Position numbers and translations under genes: made by a program. From NCBI GenBank assembly GCA_020809705.1, contig CP085831.1, positions 4,712,001 to 4,776,000 on the forward strand: 64,000 nucleotides of DNA, read 5' to 3'. This DNA is from Calonectria ilicicola (Eukaryota > Ascomycota > Sordariomycetes > Hypocreales > Nectriaceae). Under the pieces are notes generated by a model. That model was not told the DNA's origin and searched no databases. It saw only the letters and a list, made by a program, of their open reading frames with translations. Below are positions 55,074 to 64,000 of this stretch, piece by piece (within the stretch, counting starts at the first letter, position 1; the number at the start of each line of letters is the position of its first letter).

Positions 55074-55531
55074 TAGACTGCTCTACTACATATAATATTA
55101 ATTATCATACTTCGCAAATCTCCAATGCTTAGGGTCAACAGTCTTTTCAATTCCTTGCTGCTACTACATCTCCGCATCCTTCTGTGCTTGTGAAAGCTGT
55201 TGAAAGAGTGCTACTGATAAGGGTAAATGTGGCTTGCCAGGGTGGAGAAATTGGACCAGCCCAAGCTAGAAATTAAAAGTCAGTTTGATCTCTGGAGCCG
55301 TTGGAAACCGCACGGGGGAAACAAAACAAGAGTAATTTGAAGTTTGGGCTTCTTCTCTGTCAAAGAAATTTATTTGCGATACTTATGACGCCTTCAACGC
55401 ATCTATGTCAATGTTCTTTCGCATCATAGTCCCAACACTTAATTTTGGAGCGTAGCTACATGACTTTAAAATTGTACTTCAATAGAACAATATTCATCAT
55501 AATATGGGCTATTTATCAAGACATCCTCTCC
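55074..55531. other. Convergent intergenic region (tyrosinase / FAD monooxygenase)
   Basis: 3' flanks of two convergent genes. Nothing recognised. Confidence 0.4.
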
Positions 55532-56960
55532 TCAAAGAGCTGCAACGGGCTTCGCTGATGGCCGTGATGCTAGTCGTCGTTCCACTACTTCCTCATCTTC
55601 ATACTCAGCCATCCATAGCGGATCCATCGTGATGTCCCATTGTTTCATTCGACTATCCAGTTGTGCCTTTTTGTCCCGGAAAGACTTCAACAGCTCTTTG
55701 TCTTCACCAAGTTTATCCGGTGTCGCCGTAGCTATCCACTTCTCCATACCGTTCTCTCGTGCCACATCATCCAACTTCCAAACTCCAAGAGGGTCCTCAC
55801 TGTAACCACCGCGTTGGACCATGCGCTTGTTCTCGATGGAAAACGAGTTGGTATATGTCAACCACTTCTCACGTCGCGCGTTTGCCCAAGTGTCCAGGAT
55901 TGAATCAGGAGCTTTGCCGTTTATAACCGCCCCAAGAGCTCTTCCGAGGGGGCCAGCATCCAGTAAACCCGAGGTGAGTCCCAAGCCACCAATTGGGTTG
56001 TTGCTCTACAAGAACATGTAAGTAACAGTGCCCAAGAGTATGTACATAGAGAAGATGGTTTCTTACATGCGCTGCATCACCAGCGAGAAAGCAGCGACCT
56101 TTACGGTAAGTGCTGGCACATCTCTGGTGAGGCTTGTATTTGTTCAGTTGCACCAACTCATAACCTTTTCCAGGCCATCCTGGGAAAATATGTTTGTAGT
56201 GATCATCAAGTTCGGCCCGAATCTCTTCATTTGTCATACCAGGGCGTACTCCGAAGGCACATCGCCAAAGGCCAGTGTTGTCGATGACGGTGACAACGCC
56301 CCAATGTACGGGATCCAAGATAAAATTCGCCGTAGAAAAGCCATGATCTTGGAATGCATACCGAACATTAGTAGCGCAAAAGTCTTCCTTGGGCCAAGAA
56401 AATCCTTCAAAAGGAATATCAAGAAGCCTTCGAACTGTACTTCCCGCTCCATCAGAACCAACTAAATAATCACAAGTATATTCTGTCGTTCGACCTTCAG
56501 GATCCAAACAAGATACCGTGACAGTTGTGCCAGTTTGATTCAAGGCTTCGACTTGCTGGCCGAATCGAATGTTGGCTCGCTTGTATCTTGACAGAAGGTG
56601 CTCCATGATGGTTTCTGTTAGCACCGGCTGTCCGCAATTAATTCCCGATGGGAACTTTTCACCGCCCTCTCTTTTTTCAACGTAGGCTACTCGCTCCTTC
56701 TTCGGGCCAGATCCAGTCCACATTGAAAGGACATCGTTAGTCATAGCCTTCTTCTTCACGTCCTCCAATATTCCACTCTCCTCCATCTCAGCCATAACAC
56801 ATGGCTGATAAGATGTTGCCCGAGGAGATTGGTCAATACCCTGTCCACGTTCAAGCACCAATACTTCGATGTCGAGGCGTGCAAGATTGATTGCCGTTAG
56901 AAGGCCAACAGGCCCTGCACCAACAATTATAACCGGAAAGTGATTTTGAGATGACTTCAT
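55532..56960 (-). CDS. FAD-dependent monooxygenase (phenol hydroxylase/PheA-TfdB family)
   Basis: Two exons on the minus strand, 56067-56960 and 55532-56005, joining to 455 residues. The start at 56960 is chosen because the Rossmann strand follows at once (HFPVIIVGAGPVGLL), while the in-frame extension upstream is short and unlike the family. FAD-binding marks of PF01494: GAGPVG near residue 12, the DG motif GSDGAGSTVR near 190, and the GD motif FLAGDAAH just before the intron, continuing NNPIGGLGLTSGLLDA after it. Members hydroxylate aromatic rings or carry out related oxidations with NAD(P)H. There is no C-terminal thioredoxin-like domain of the long phenol hydroxylases. It is likely cytosolic. 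CCCCAC lies 233 bp upstream at 57193, in the region shared with SDR3. Confidence 0.9.
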
Positions 56961-58191
56961 TGTGTTTACAAAATGACGTCTGAATACGGAAATTATCAAA
57001 TAGTTAAAGGCTGGCGTTTTTCAGATATTATCATAGATTTGCGGGAGTTAGTGGACAAATGGGATATTTAACGGATACAAGGTCAACAGAGTCAGTCGCT
57101 TTGGTGGCTTTGTTTTCCGCCACAACGGACCAACTCAATCATTTTGCAATTAATTCCGCCAGTTAGTCCTAACTCCGTATTGATTACATCACCCCCACAT
57201 GCTGAAATCTGTTCTCCAGGGTCCAGCATCCATATCTATTAAACATTGCGGGACGAATAAAATCATAATAAGAACCTTTATTACATTAAACTCCAGTCCA
57301 TAGAGGATCAAAGGATTTTTAATCGCTTCTTCATATTCCGGACATTGTTCTCCATTCACGATATTAAATGTAGTCTAGTCGTAACACCAAGCTCACAAGC
57401 TTGGGGATTTATAGCAACCGACCATTTGATGAAGCATTGCTGATCAAGTTTCTGCTACCATCAGCTCTGCAGGTTGTTTCATGAGAGCTTTTTCAGAAGA
57501 TCTAAGGTTATCTACAAACATGATATTGAAATGGTTACGGGAATGCAAATCGTATCTTATTTAGCCACGCCAACGAAAAAGAGGCCCGTATGTTTACTTA
57601 TCTATCCATACAATGGGTCTTGATTTCATCACTTTTATGGAAATTTTACGCTCAAGTAATTACGTATACTAATCCTACTTTTCGAGGAACACTTCGTGAG
57701 CGAATTTTCGCGATATAGGGTAGGGCTCATGGAGTCGCTGGCTTGGCTGTGGCGTTGTAGATTTACTCCAAACGAAGCGAAATTAGACAAAACCACCTTC
57801 AAATTCCACTTTACCAAAAATGCTCTAGTGGAATTATAATTTATGAAATATGAATATGTTGATCATCCTTCCAAGAGTTATCCCCACATTGGTCCCCTTC
57901 TTATGAGGCTCGCCGAGATATTTGTGGAGCGCCACTTGCCTCGCATGTGACAGTCCACAACTCCATGCCGGGATTCTAACAATGAATCAGAAGTATAAAC
58001 ACTTTAATCAGATGTGATTATATAAGTAAGACTCTCAACATTAACATTATTGGCATGGGATTTTGAAAGCTGAAGGCAGCTCATCTGATATTGTCCTATA
58101 AAAGGTTCTTCTACTACTAAGCGGGGCCTGGGTTTTGCTCCTATCTACAAAGTGCTGTACCAATTACCGATTCCTACTATTATCCACCAAA
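56961..58191. promoter_or_regulatory. Shared upstream region of FAD monooxygenase (-) and SDR3 (+)
   Basis: CCCCAC at 57193-57198 and 57892-57897. TATAAAAG at 58097-58104 is 88 bp before the SDR3 ATG. No gene recognised in this 1.2 kb. Confidence 0.5.
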
Positions 58192-59323
58192 ATGGAATTT
58201 TTAGGGTATGTTAATTGATCATCTAACAATCAGTACTGTTTTGTATTTATTTTCTTGTCCATTTTCCATATCGCTTCTAATCTGTCAATATCATTCCTAA
58301 CCCTGGTTTTCTTTAGGCCAGCGATTATAACTGGAGCGGCCAGCGGCATCGGCCAAGGTATTGCAGTACAATTCGCAATTCTAGGCTGCAATCAATTGGC
58401 ACTGGTCGATAGGAATAAAGAAGGACTAGAAGCCACAAAAAAGCTCATCTTGGAATCTTCACCTAATGCATCTGTTTTGTATGAGGCGCGTGACTTGACT
58501 GGCTCAGACGAGAAAGATGCAGTCACTGTGATTGATGAAATTGTTAGCACGACTGTTAAGGAGTTTGGGGGTGTAAATCATCTGGTCAACTGCGCGGGAA
58601 TCCCCGGTGGGTTTGCCATCACCACCGATGTGCAAGTTGAGGCCTACGACGCGGTCCAGCAGTTGAATGTCAGGGCAACCTGGTTGTTACAACGCGCCGT
58701 AATTCGGCAGATGCTTAAGCAAGAGATTATTGGGAATGAGTGAGTAAAATTCCTTTTCAGTCTCTATTTCTTCCATTCACTGTACCAATTCATGGCTGAT
58801 TCTGTGCAGACGTGGGTCGATTGTGAATATCGGGTCTATAGTTTCGCATGCAGCCCTGCCGCGTTTATCACCCGTAAGTATGACGAAACAAAAAAAGATT
58901 TTATCTATGAATAAGTATGCTGACTTAATTTCCGTCCGGTCAACACAGTATATTATTTCTAAACATGCAGTTCTTGGCTTGACTCGATCTGCGGCTATTG
59001 ACTACGCCGAGCAAGGGATTCGCGTCAATTGCATCTCACCTGGATTTATTGAAACAAATCTAGGGCATGATATTCCACAAGAAATTAAAGATCGGGAATT
59101 AACTCCTGTTTTAAACAATACTCCAATGCGTCGACTAGGAAAGCCCAATGAAGTTGCAAATGCTGTAGCCTTCTTGTGCAGTCGCTATGCTTCGTACATC
59201 ACTGGGATAAGCCTGGATGTAAGTGATTTCACACATATTAAAAACTAAAACGGAAAATATAAGATCTATTGCTAATTTCTTCATCTTAATTTCTAGGTTG
59301 ACGGTGGGTTCTTATCCTCATAG
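58192..59323 (+). CDS. Short-chain dehydrogenase/reductase SDR3
   Basis: Five exons: 58192-58205, 58317-58739, 58810-58873, 58949-59218 and 59297-59323, joining to 265 residues, the standard size for a classical SDR. The first coding exon has only 14 nt, and its splice creates MEFLGPAIITGAASGIG. Marks: TGAASGIG, NCAG as LVNCAGIPGG, Y168 and K172 (YIISK), PGFIETNL, and the C-terminal ISLDVDGGFL that closes most classical SDRs, restored by the last 78-nt intron. The sequence resembles the NAD-dependent 3-oxoacyl-ACP-reductase/alcohol-dehydrogenase-like group; the substrate is unknown. It is divergent from the FAD monooxygenase, so it may act on that enzyme's product (inference). Confidence 0.9.
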
Positions 59324-59779
59324 AAAGACGTGCAATGCGAGCCTTGTAACCAAATATTGGATCATAATTGTCGCCATCCCTGGCGAACAGACCTCGAATT
59401 TAGTACATATAATAAAAATTGTTCAATATTAGTTTCGATATCAACTGAGCCGTTGTGAAGTCGATGGCCATGAAGTGTTTCTCTCTCCTCTTACAATTCC
59501 AGATTTTGAAATAAAATTTATGACAATGCATTTAGCATAGTTACTTTTGGTTCTGGAACCTAAGTATTTAATGACTACACAGGCCAATTGCGAGGAAATA
59601 TTCTGGGTCTTTCAGTAATCTAGTCTACCCAAAATAGCGGCGATGGAAAAAAGTGAGAATGATATTCGTACCTTTGGTACAAAAAGGGATTTGACATTTT
59701 TCACGTTATAATAAACATAAATTTGAAAAATATTCTATTCATATTATTCTGATCTTTCTTTCGACTAGTCTTGATGTAA
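59324..59779. other. Convergent intergenic region (SDR3 / AtuA-DUF4387)
   Basis: 3' flanks of two convergent genes. AT-rich at 59690-59750. Nothing else recognised. Confidence 0.4.
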
Positions 59780-61646
59780 CTATTCGGACACTATTGGCGG
59801 AATCTCAATGTCGAGTAACGGCGCGTGCAATTGTGCCCCAAAAGTATCCCGTTCGCCTACGCTACCTTGTAACTGAGTCTCTGGCCGCTTGAACGTAAAC
59901 TTCCAACCTAAAGCAGGCTCGAAAAACATGCAAGTAATAATGTCTGTATCAGACAGCGTATATAATCCTTTTAGGAGGTCTGCAGTTAATACGCCGCTTT
60001 TTCGAACGTGATGGTAGAGCTCGGGTCGATCAAAAATGATATCAAGGGTTATTTCATAAGGCCCAGAATTCTTGGATCGAACTACAGATGCCACATCAGA
60101 AATCAGCAGAGGGTGTTTGTTGAGGTTACGGCTCCCACCTAAAATGCGTCAGCATGTCCCTATTGTAGTTTACTTGGGCGGTTATTGTCTTACCCTGCTT
60201 GAGACCTGGGGATTTTTGGTCGTTAGCTTGAGTAATCGCAGGCCTTTTTCGTGTCTGAAACACTCTCAACGGTATCTCTGCACCAACGCTCAAGGTTTCG
60301 ACGTCGAATAATCTCGTTGGATCATTAACATCCATTAAATGGTAAATACTAAATTTGTATACAGGCCCAAGAGATTGCTCGAGCGGAGTTAATGGTGATG
60401 CAAGATTTCCGGCAGTGGCTAGTTGACCTGGGTATGCCATATGCAAAACATTGATTCGGGCCAGGTTTGCGATTGAATCGGCTTCCGCTTGAGTGGAGGC
60501 CACGACCTCACCCATGACTCCAATTTCATGCGGATCTGCCTTGGCTGTCTCTAGAGACCCCATGACGGCATTTTTTCCATAGACATGAAAGATGAGTCGA
60601 GGTCCGTCTGGTGTATCCAATTTGGGGAAAGAGGATTTGGTGGATGTACGAACTGATTGCTCCAAAAACGTATCGATATTCTTGATCAAAATGGGATCTC
60701 GGATTCCACCAATGAATATCGACCGAAAGCCAACCACGGATGCACCTTCGAGCTTTATTTGATAAGTGGGACTCGGCACAAATTTGGAACCCTTCACCAA
60801 GATGGACCGTTCATCTGATTGCTGTTCATAGGTTGCCCCATCTAGATGTAGTACTCCTCCGGGTCCTGGGAGCCTATCCGGTCTAGTCTTTTCATATAAA
60901 GTGTGTGCTGCGACAGAAAGCGGTGTGCATCTCTCTTTGGGATTGGTTGGTGTGAGAATAAAATGGTCTTCGTGCATTGTCGCCATCATAGATCGCCCTT
61001 TGGGTACCGCACAGAGTCCACCGCATTCAACGATCTTGCCCATGTGCCATGCCGGTTCTGGCTTAATGCCCTGATGCATGCTGTAGGCAGCAAATGGAGC
61101 AGGATCATAGCTTCTCCCAGCGATGATGATATCGACGTCAGGATTTTCGAGAGCTTGAAGGAATGGTTCGGCGCCCATTTGAGCAACAATGGCAGTGGCT
61201 CCGGTCACATCTTCTTCAGTCAATTGTGGTCCGGGTCCGCAAGGTTGTATCTTTGCTGCCTTTAGTTGCTCCAATATTAGGGCGCGGTCATCAAAGAATT
61301 TGATGGTTGAGAGTAAAAAGCGGAATCCTTCGCTTTCAGAAATGCCGCGAATAATGTCAACAAGAATATCGGCTTGAGCGTTTGTTCCTGCTCCACCAGC
61401 GGAGCTGACGAGTAGCTTGATCTTGTGCAGAGCACACGCTTGAAGAATCGGGGTCAAGTCTCTAACGTAGGATTCGCGACTGACGATAGTTTTGCCTGAT
61501 CCAAGCATGTACGGACCTGGGTCTGTAGACCCGCCATCTACGATAATGGCATTAGGCCTATGTGTCTCAATGGCATCCCAAAACTCATCCACGTCGTATC
61601 CATAACCTAAAATGGGCGAAGGAGTAAATATCTTGAAGGGACGCAT
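59780..61646 (-). CDS. AtuA-family (DUF1446) protein fused to a DUF4387 domain
   Basis: Two exons on the minus strand, 60194-61646 and 59780-60138, joining to 603 residues. Residues 1 to about 480 are the AtuA/DUF1446 domain: GYGYDVDEFWDAI, IIVDGGSTDPGPYMLGSGKT, SSAGGAGTNAQADIL, IIAGRSYDPAPFAA, and a GPGGVLHLDGATYEQ segment. After the intron, residues about 495-600 are a DUF4387 domain: VVRSKNSGPYEITLDIIFD, then RDTFGAQLHAPLLDIEIPP. In bacteria these are commonly separate neighbouring genes. AtuA is named for the acyclic terpene (citronellol/geraniol) utilisation operon of Pseudomonas, but its reaction is not established to my knowledge. The fusion implies that the two domains act in one step. 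No targeting signal is seen. Divergent from the MmgE/PrpD gene, with three GTGGGG motifs between them. Confidence 0.9.
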
Positions 61647-62037
61647 TTTGGTGGAGGAATAAATGATTGGCTAGTGTACGGCTTGTAGTTGGCTGAACAC
61701 TTGAGAAGCAGTGGCAACGCTAGATGATGCAAGCATCAGTCATAATAACCATTTATTTCACATATTTAATCAGATAGCTATATCATTCAACCAAGAGTAA
61801 GTGAGTGAATGCCATGTGGCGGAGTCAAGTCTGGGGCAAAGTGGGGGTAGGTCGGTGGGGGTGGGGAGTCAACACTTGGTTCTTTCAAGCATCGCGGTAG
61901 GTCTAAAAGCTATGTAAACAACACTCCCTCATTGTGAAAGTTGAAGGATCTATTAAGATAAAATTGCCTTGACTGGACTTTTGAAGCCCTATCTGAAGTA
62001 ACACGGTGATCAGCAACTTGGCTACTACTCGCACATC
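61647..62037. promoter_or_regulatory. Shared upstream region of AtuA-DUF4387 (-) and MmgE/PrpD (+)
   Basis: GTGGGG at 61841, 61855 and 61861, three copies in 26 bp, about 195-220 bp from the AtuA start and 170-200 bp from the PrpD start. This is the densest cluster of the motif in the window. No clear TATA box on either side. Confidence 0.55.
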
Positions 62038-63637
62038 ATGGTCATCTCTAGTTCACAAGGGGCTTCGTTGGTCCAAGATGCGACTCAAGATTCAAGAACC
62101 GTAAGATTAATCACGTGGGCTTCTCAACTCAGATATGATACCCTACCGGACCCTGTTGTCCAAAGAACCAAGGAGCTTTTCTTGGATTGGTATGCCTCGG
62201 CTGTTGGAGGTCGTCGACATCGTGCAGTCCTTGCTATTGATAACTTTGTAAAGCACATGGGACCTTCAGACGGAAAATGCGAAATTTTGCATGCTCCCTG
62301 GAGGAAGACAAGCGCCGCATTCTCAGCTCTTGTGAATGGTGCAGCATCTCATGTTGTGGAGCAAGATGACTTGCACAATAGCAGCATGATGCATCCGGTA
62401 GGTGGTCAAAATAAATGCATTTCCCACGTTGCGATTATTCACTGGCAAAATTATAGGCCACAGTAGTATTTCCTGCTGCTTTAGCAGTCGCACAAGATGT
62501 TGGTGCGACTGGGAAAGAGTTCATCGCGGCTTGCGTTGCTGGTTACGACGTGGCATGTCGAGTTGGCGAATTCCTTGGTCCCAGCCATTATGCTGTGAGT
62601 GCAATCCGATTAGTAAATTGAAAATTTGTGGATGAAAATTAAATTTAGGTAGAAATTCCATACAACAGCTACAGCAGGCGTGATCGGTGCTGCCGTGACT
62701 GCTGCTCACCTTCTTAAACTCGGTCCCAACGAAACACTCTCCGCTCTGGGAACAGCCGGAACACAAGCCTCGGGTCTGTGGCAATTCCTCCTTGATGCTA
62801 CCCACTCCAAACAAGTACACACTGCCAAAGCATGCTTTGATGGTGTTTTCGCTGCGTATGTCTCTCAATCGGGGCTACTTGGTCCTCGAGAAATCTTGGA
62901 AGGAAAAAGTGGAATGGCGGCATCTTTAGTCCCACGCGCTCCAAACCCCGAAGCCCTCGACAATATCTTAGGACGAAAGTACTCGATTTTGGAATCCAGT
63001 TTTAAATGGCACGCCTCTTGTCGTCACACCCATCCATCGGTCGACGCTTTGCTTTCCATCATAAAACGACACAGCTTAAGCATGAGTGATATTGAAGCTG
63101 TCGTCTGCCATTCGTACGCATCAGCGATCAACATCCTAAGTTTAAGCGAAAAGGCAGAGACTGTCCATCAGAGCAAATTCTCCATGGGTTTTGTGCTGGC
63201 CGTAGCGGCTAAGTTTGGGCGAGCCAGCGTGCTCGATTTTACAGAAGACGCTCTGACGGATCCAGAACTTCGCGACTTCCAGGGACGCGTTACAATGAAG
63301 CTCGATGCAGAAATCGAAGCTGCGTTCCCAGACAAGTGGCAGGGCAACGTCGAAGTTTTTACGAAGTCGGGGCAAGTATTCAGTGAATTTACAGATGTCG
63401 TGAAGGGAGATCCCGGAAAGCCATTAACACGGTGAGTGACTATGCCCATCCTATGTCTTTCGCACAAAGGTTAGATCACTAACTGTATCCGTCGACAACA
63501 GAGATGAACTTGAGCAAAAGACCCTTGTCATTGCCCAATATGCTGAAGTTAGTGATATACCCAAAGTTAAGGAAACCATGTCAAAGATCTGGGATCTTGA
63601 GAAAACAGAAGAAATGTCGAGTTTTGCCTGCTTCTAG
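62038..63637 (+). CDS. MmgE/PrpD family protein (2-methylcitrate dehydratase-like)
   Basis: Four exons: 62038-62397, 62457-62594, 62653-63431 and 63502-63637, joining to 470 residues. The third exon starts after the second of two neighbouring AG dinucleotides, which keeps HYA-KFHTTATAG in frame. The all-helical N-terminal domain is marked by LFLDWYASAVGG, HVVEQDDLHNSSMMHP and FIAACVAGYDV. GFLGPSHYA-like and TAGVIGAA segments follow, then the C-terminal domain from about residue 285 (FKWHASCRHTHPSVDALL). The family (PF03972) includes PrpD of the 2-methylcitrate cycle and cis-aconitate decarboxylase, so dehydration or decarboxylation of a tricarboxylic or related acid is expected. It is paired divergently with AtuA-DUF4387. 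Together with the KRCGH lyase at 30 kb it recalls propionate-type acid breakdown (inference). No mitochondrial signal is obvious. Confidence 0.88.
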
Positions 63638-63856
63638 AAGGTCGGGTCGCGGAAAACTATATAACAAGATGCCAGCTCTTCAAAATATGAAGATGTTCAC
63701 GGTAACAAGCCAAATCGGGCACTCTAGAAATTAAAATGGTTTTTCCAACCTCGAGTTCGCCCAAGATGTCTTATGGAAACATGACACATATCGGCAAGTG
63801 GAAGTAGGAAGTGACAATGAGTACTTGCTCATTCAACTCTTTTCTAGCTAAGCTAC
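63638..63856. other. Short intergenic stretch
   Basis: Convergent 3' flanks of the PrpD gene and the gene entering from the right edge. Nothing recognised. Confidence 0.35.
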
Positions 63857-64000
63857 CTAGCCAATAACCGGAAGAACAATATAAGACTCGAAGAACGGCC
63901 CGGTGTGAATATAGTGTTTGCCCTGGTTAACCGTCCTCTCGTGGAATTGCACAACATCTGGCGTAGAGTGACGGAAGCTGTCGTTACCTTGAACCTTGAT
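63857..64000 (-). CDS. 3' end of an unidentified gene (runs off the window)
   Basis: A minus-strand frame is open for 47 codons from the window edge down to TAG at 63857-63859. It reads as ordinary globular protein (HYIHTGPFFESYIVLPVIG at the end), with codon use like its neighbours. I do not recognise the family from this fragment. It converges on the PrpD gene. Confidence 0.4.
   Translation of the reverse strand: MKVQGNDSFRHSTPDVVQFHERTVNQGKHYIHTGPFFESYIVLPVIG

Noticed and set aside
18717..63637. A polyketide, peptide or terpene biosynthetic cluster
   Set aside because: No backbone synthase is present in the window; the enzyme set fits breakdown better.
1..64000. CRISPR arrays, tRNA and rRNA genes
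   Set aside because: No direct-repeat/spacer arrays or cloverleaf-type sequences were seen on reading both strands.

Overview
This window looks like nuclear DNA of a filamentous ascomycete (Pezizomycotina). Introns are short (about 48-111 nt) with GT..AG ends and frequent CTAAC-type branch sites. There is a HET-domain gene, a C2H2 plus fungal-specific-domain transcription factor, a GLEYA-type surface protein, and a retrotransposon island degraded in the manner of RIP (repeat-induced point mutation). No tRNA, rRNA or CRISPR was seen. The species cannot be named from the sequence.

Layout. 1-5.5 kb: a 2OG-Fe(II) oxygenase cut by the window edge (-), a HET-domain protein (+) and a Ser/Thr-rich GLEYA protein (+). 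6.2-16.0 kb: one intronless gene (-) for a 3,287-residue secreted protein made almost entirely of short Cys-rich repeats. 16-18.7 kb: no gene recognised. 18.7-35.3 kb: a catabolic-looking set comprising an MFS sugar-porter-like transporter, SDR1, a C2H2/fungal-specific-domain regulator, an epoxide hydrolase, SDR2, an isocitrate-lyase/PEP-mutase family lyase, a carboxylesterase and a rhodopsin-like 7-TM protein. 35.9-52.3 kb: a strongly AT-rich island. 53.7-63.6 kb: a secreted tyrosinase, an FAD monooxygenase, SDR3, an AtuA-DUF4387 fusion and an MmgE/PrpD protein. The last 144 bases hold the 3' end of another gene.

The island resolves into three nested insertions, each with exact target-site duplications. 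A DNA transposon of about 2.7 kb (terminal inverted repeats, 8-bp duplication TAAAGTAG) was hit by a 6.9-kb Ty3/gypsy element (395-bp LTRs, duplication TTTAT). That element was hit by a second, inverted copy of the same family (395-bp LTRs, duplication CTAAT). All internal coding is destroyed by changes of the C-to-T / G-to-A kind.

The genes on both sides of the island look like one co-regulated pathway. Transport, ester and epoxide hydrolysis, hydroxylation, three alcohol/ketone dehydrogenases, a PrpD-type dehydratase and a KRCGH-type C-C lyase would fit stepwise breakdown of a branched or cyclic compound to central metabolites. The upstream regions of nearly all of them carry GTGGGG/CCCCAC motifs, often several. 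The zinc fingers of the cluster regulator have recognition residues of the G-rich-binding type. The substrate is unknown, and the pathway is an inference. Exon structures were worked out by hand from splice signals, reading-frame continuity and family motifs.
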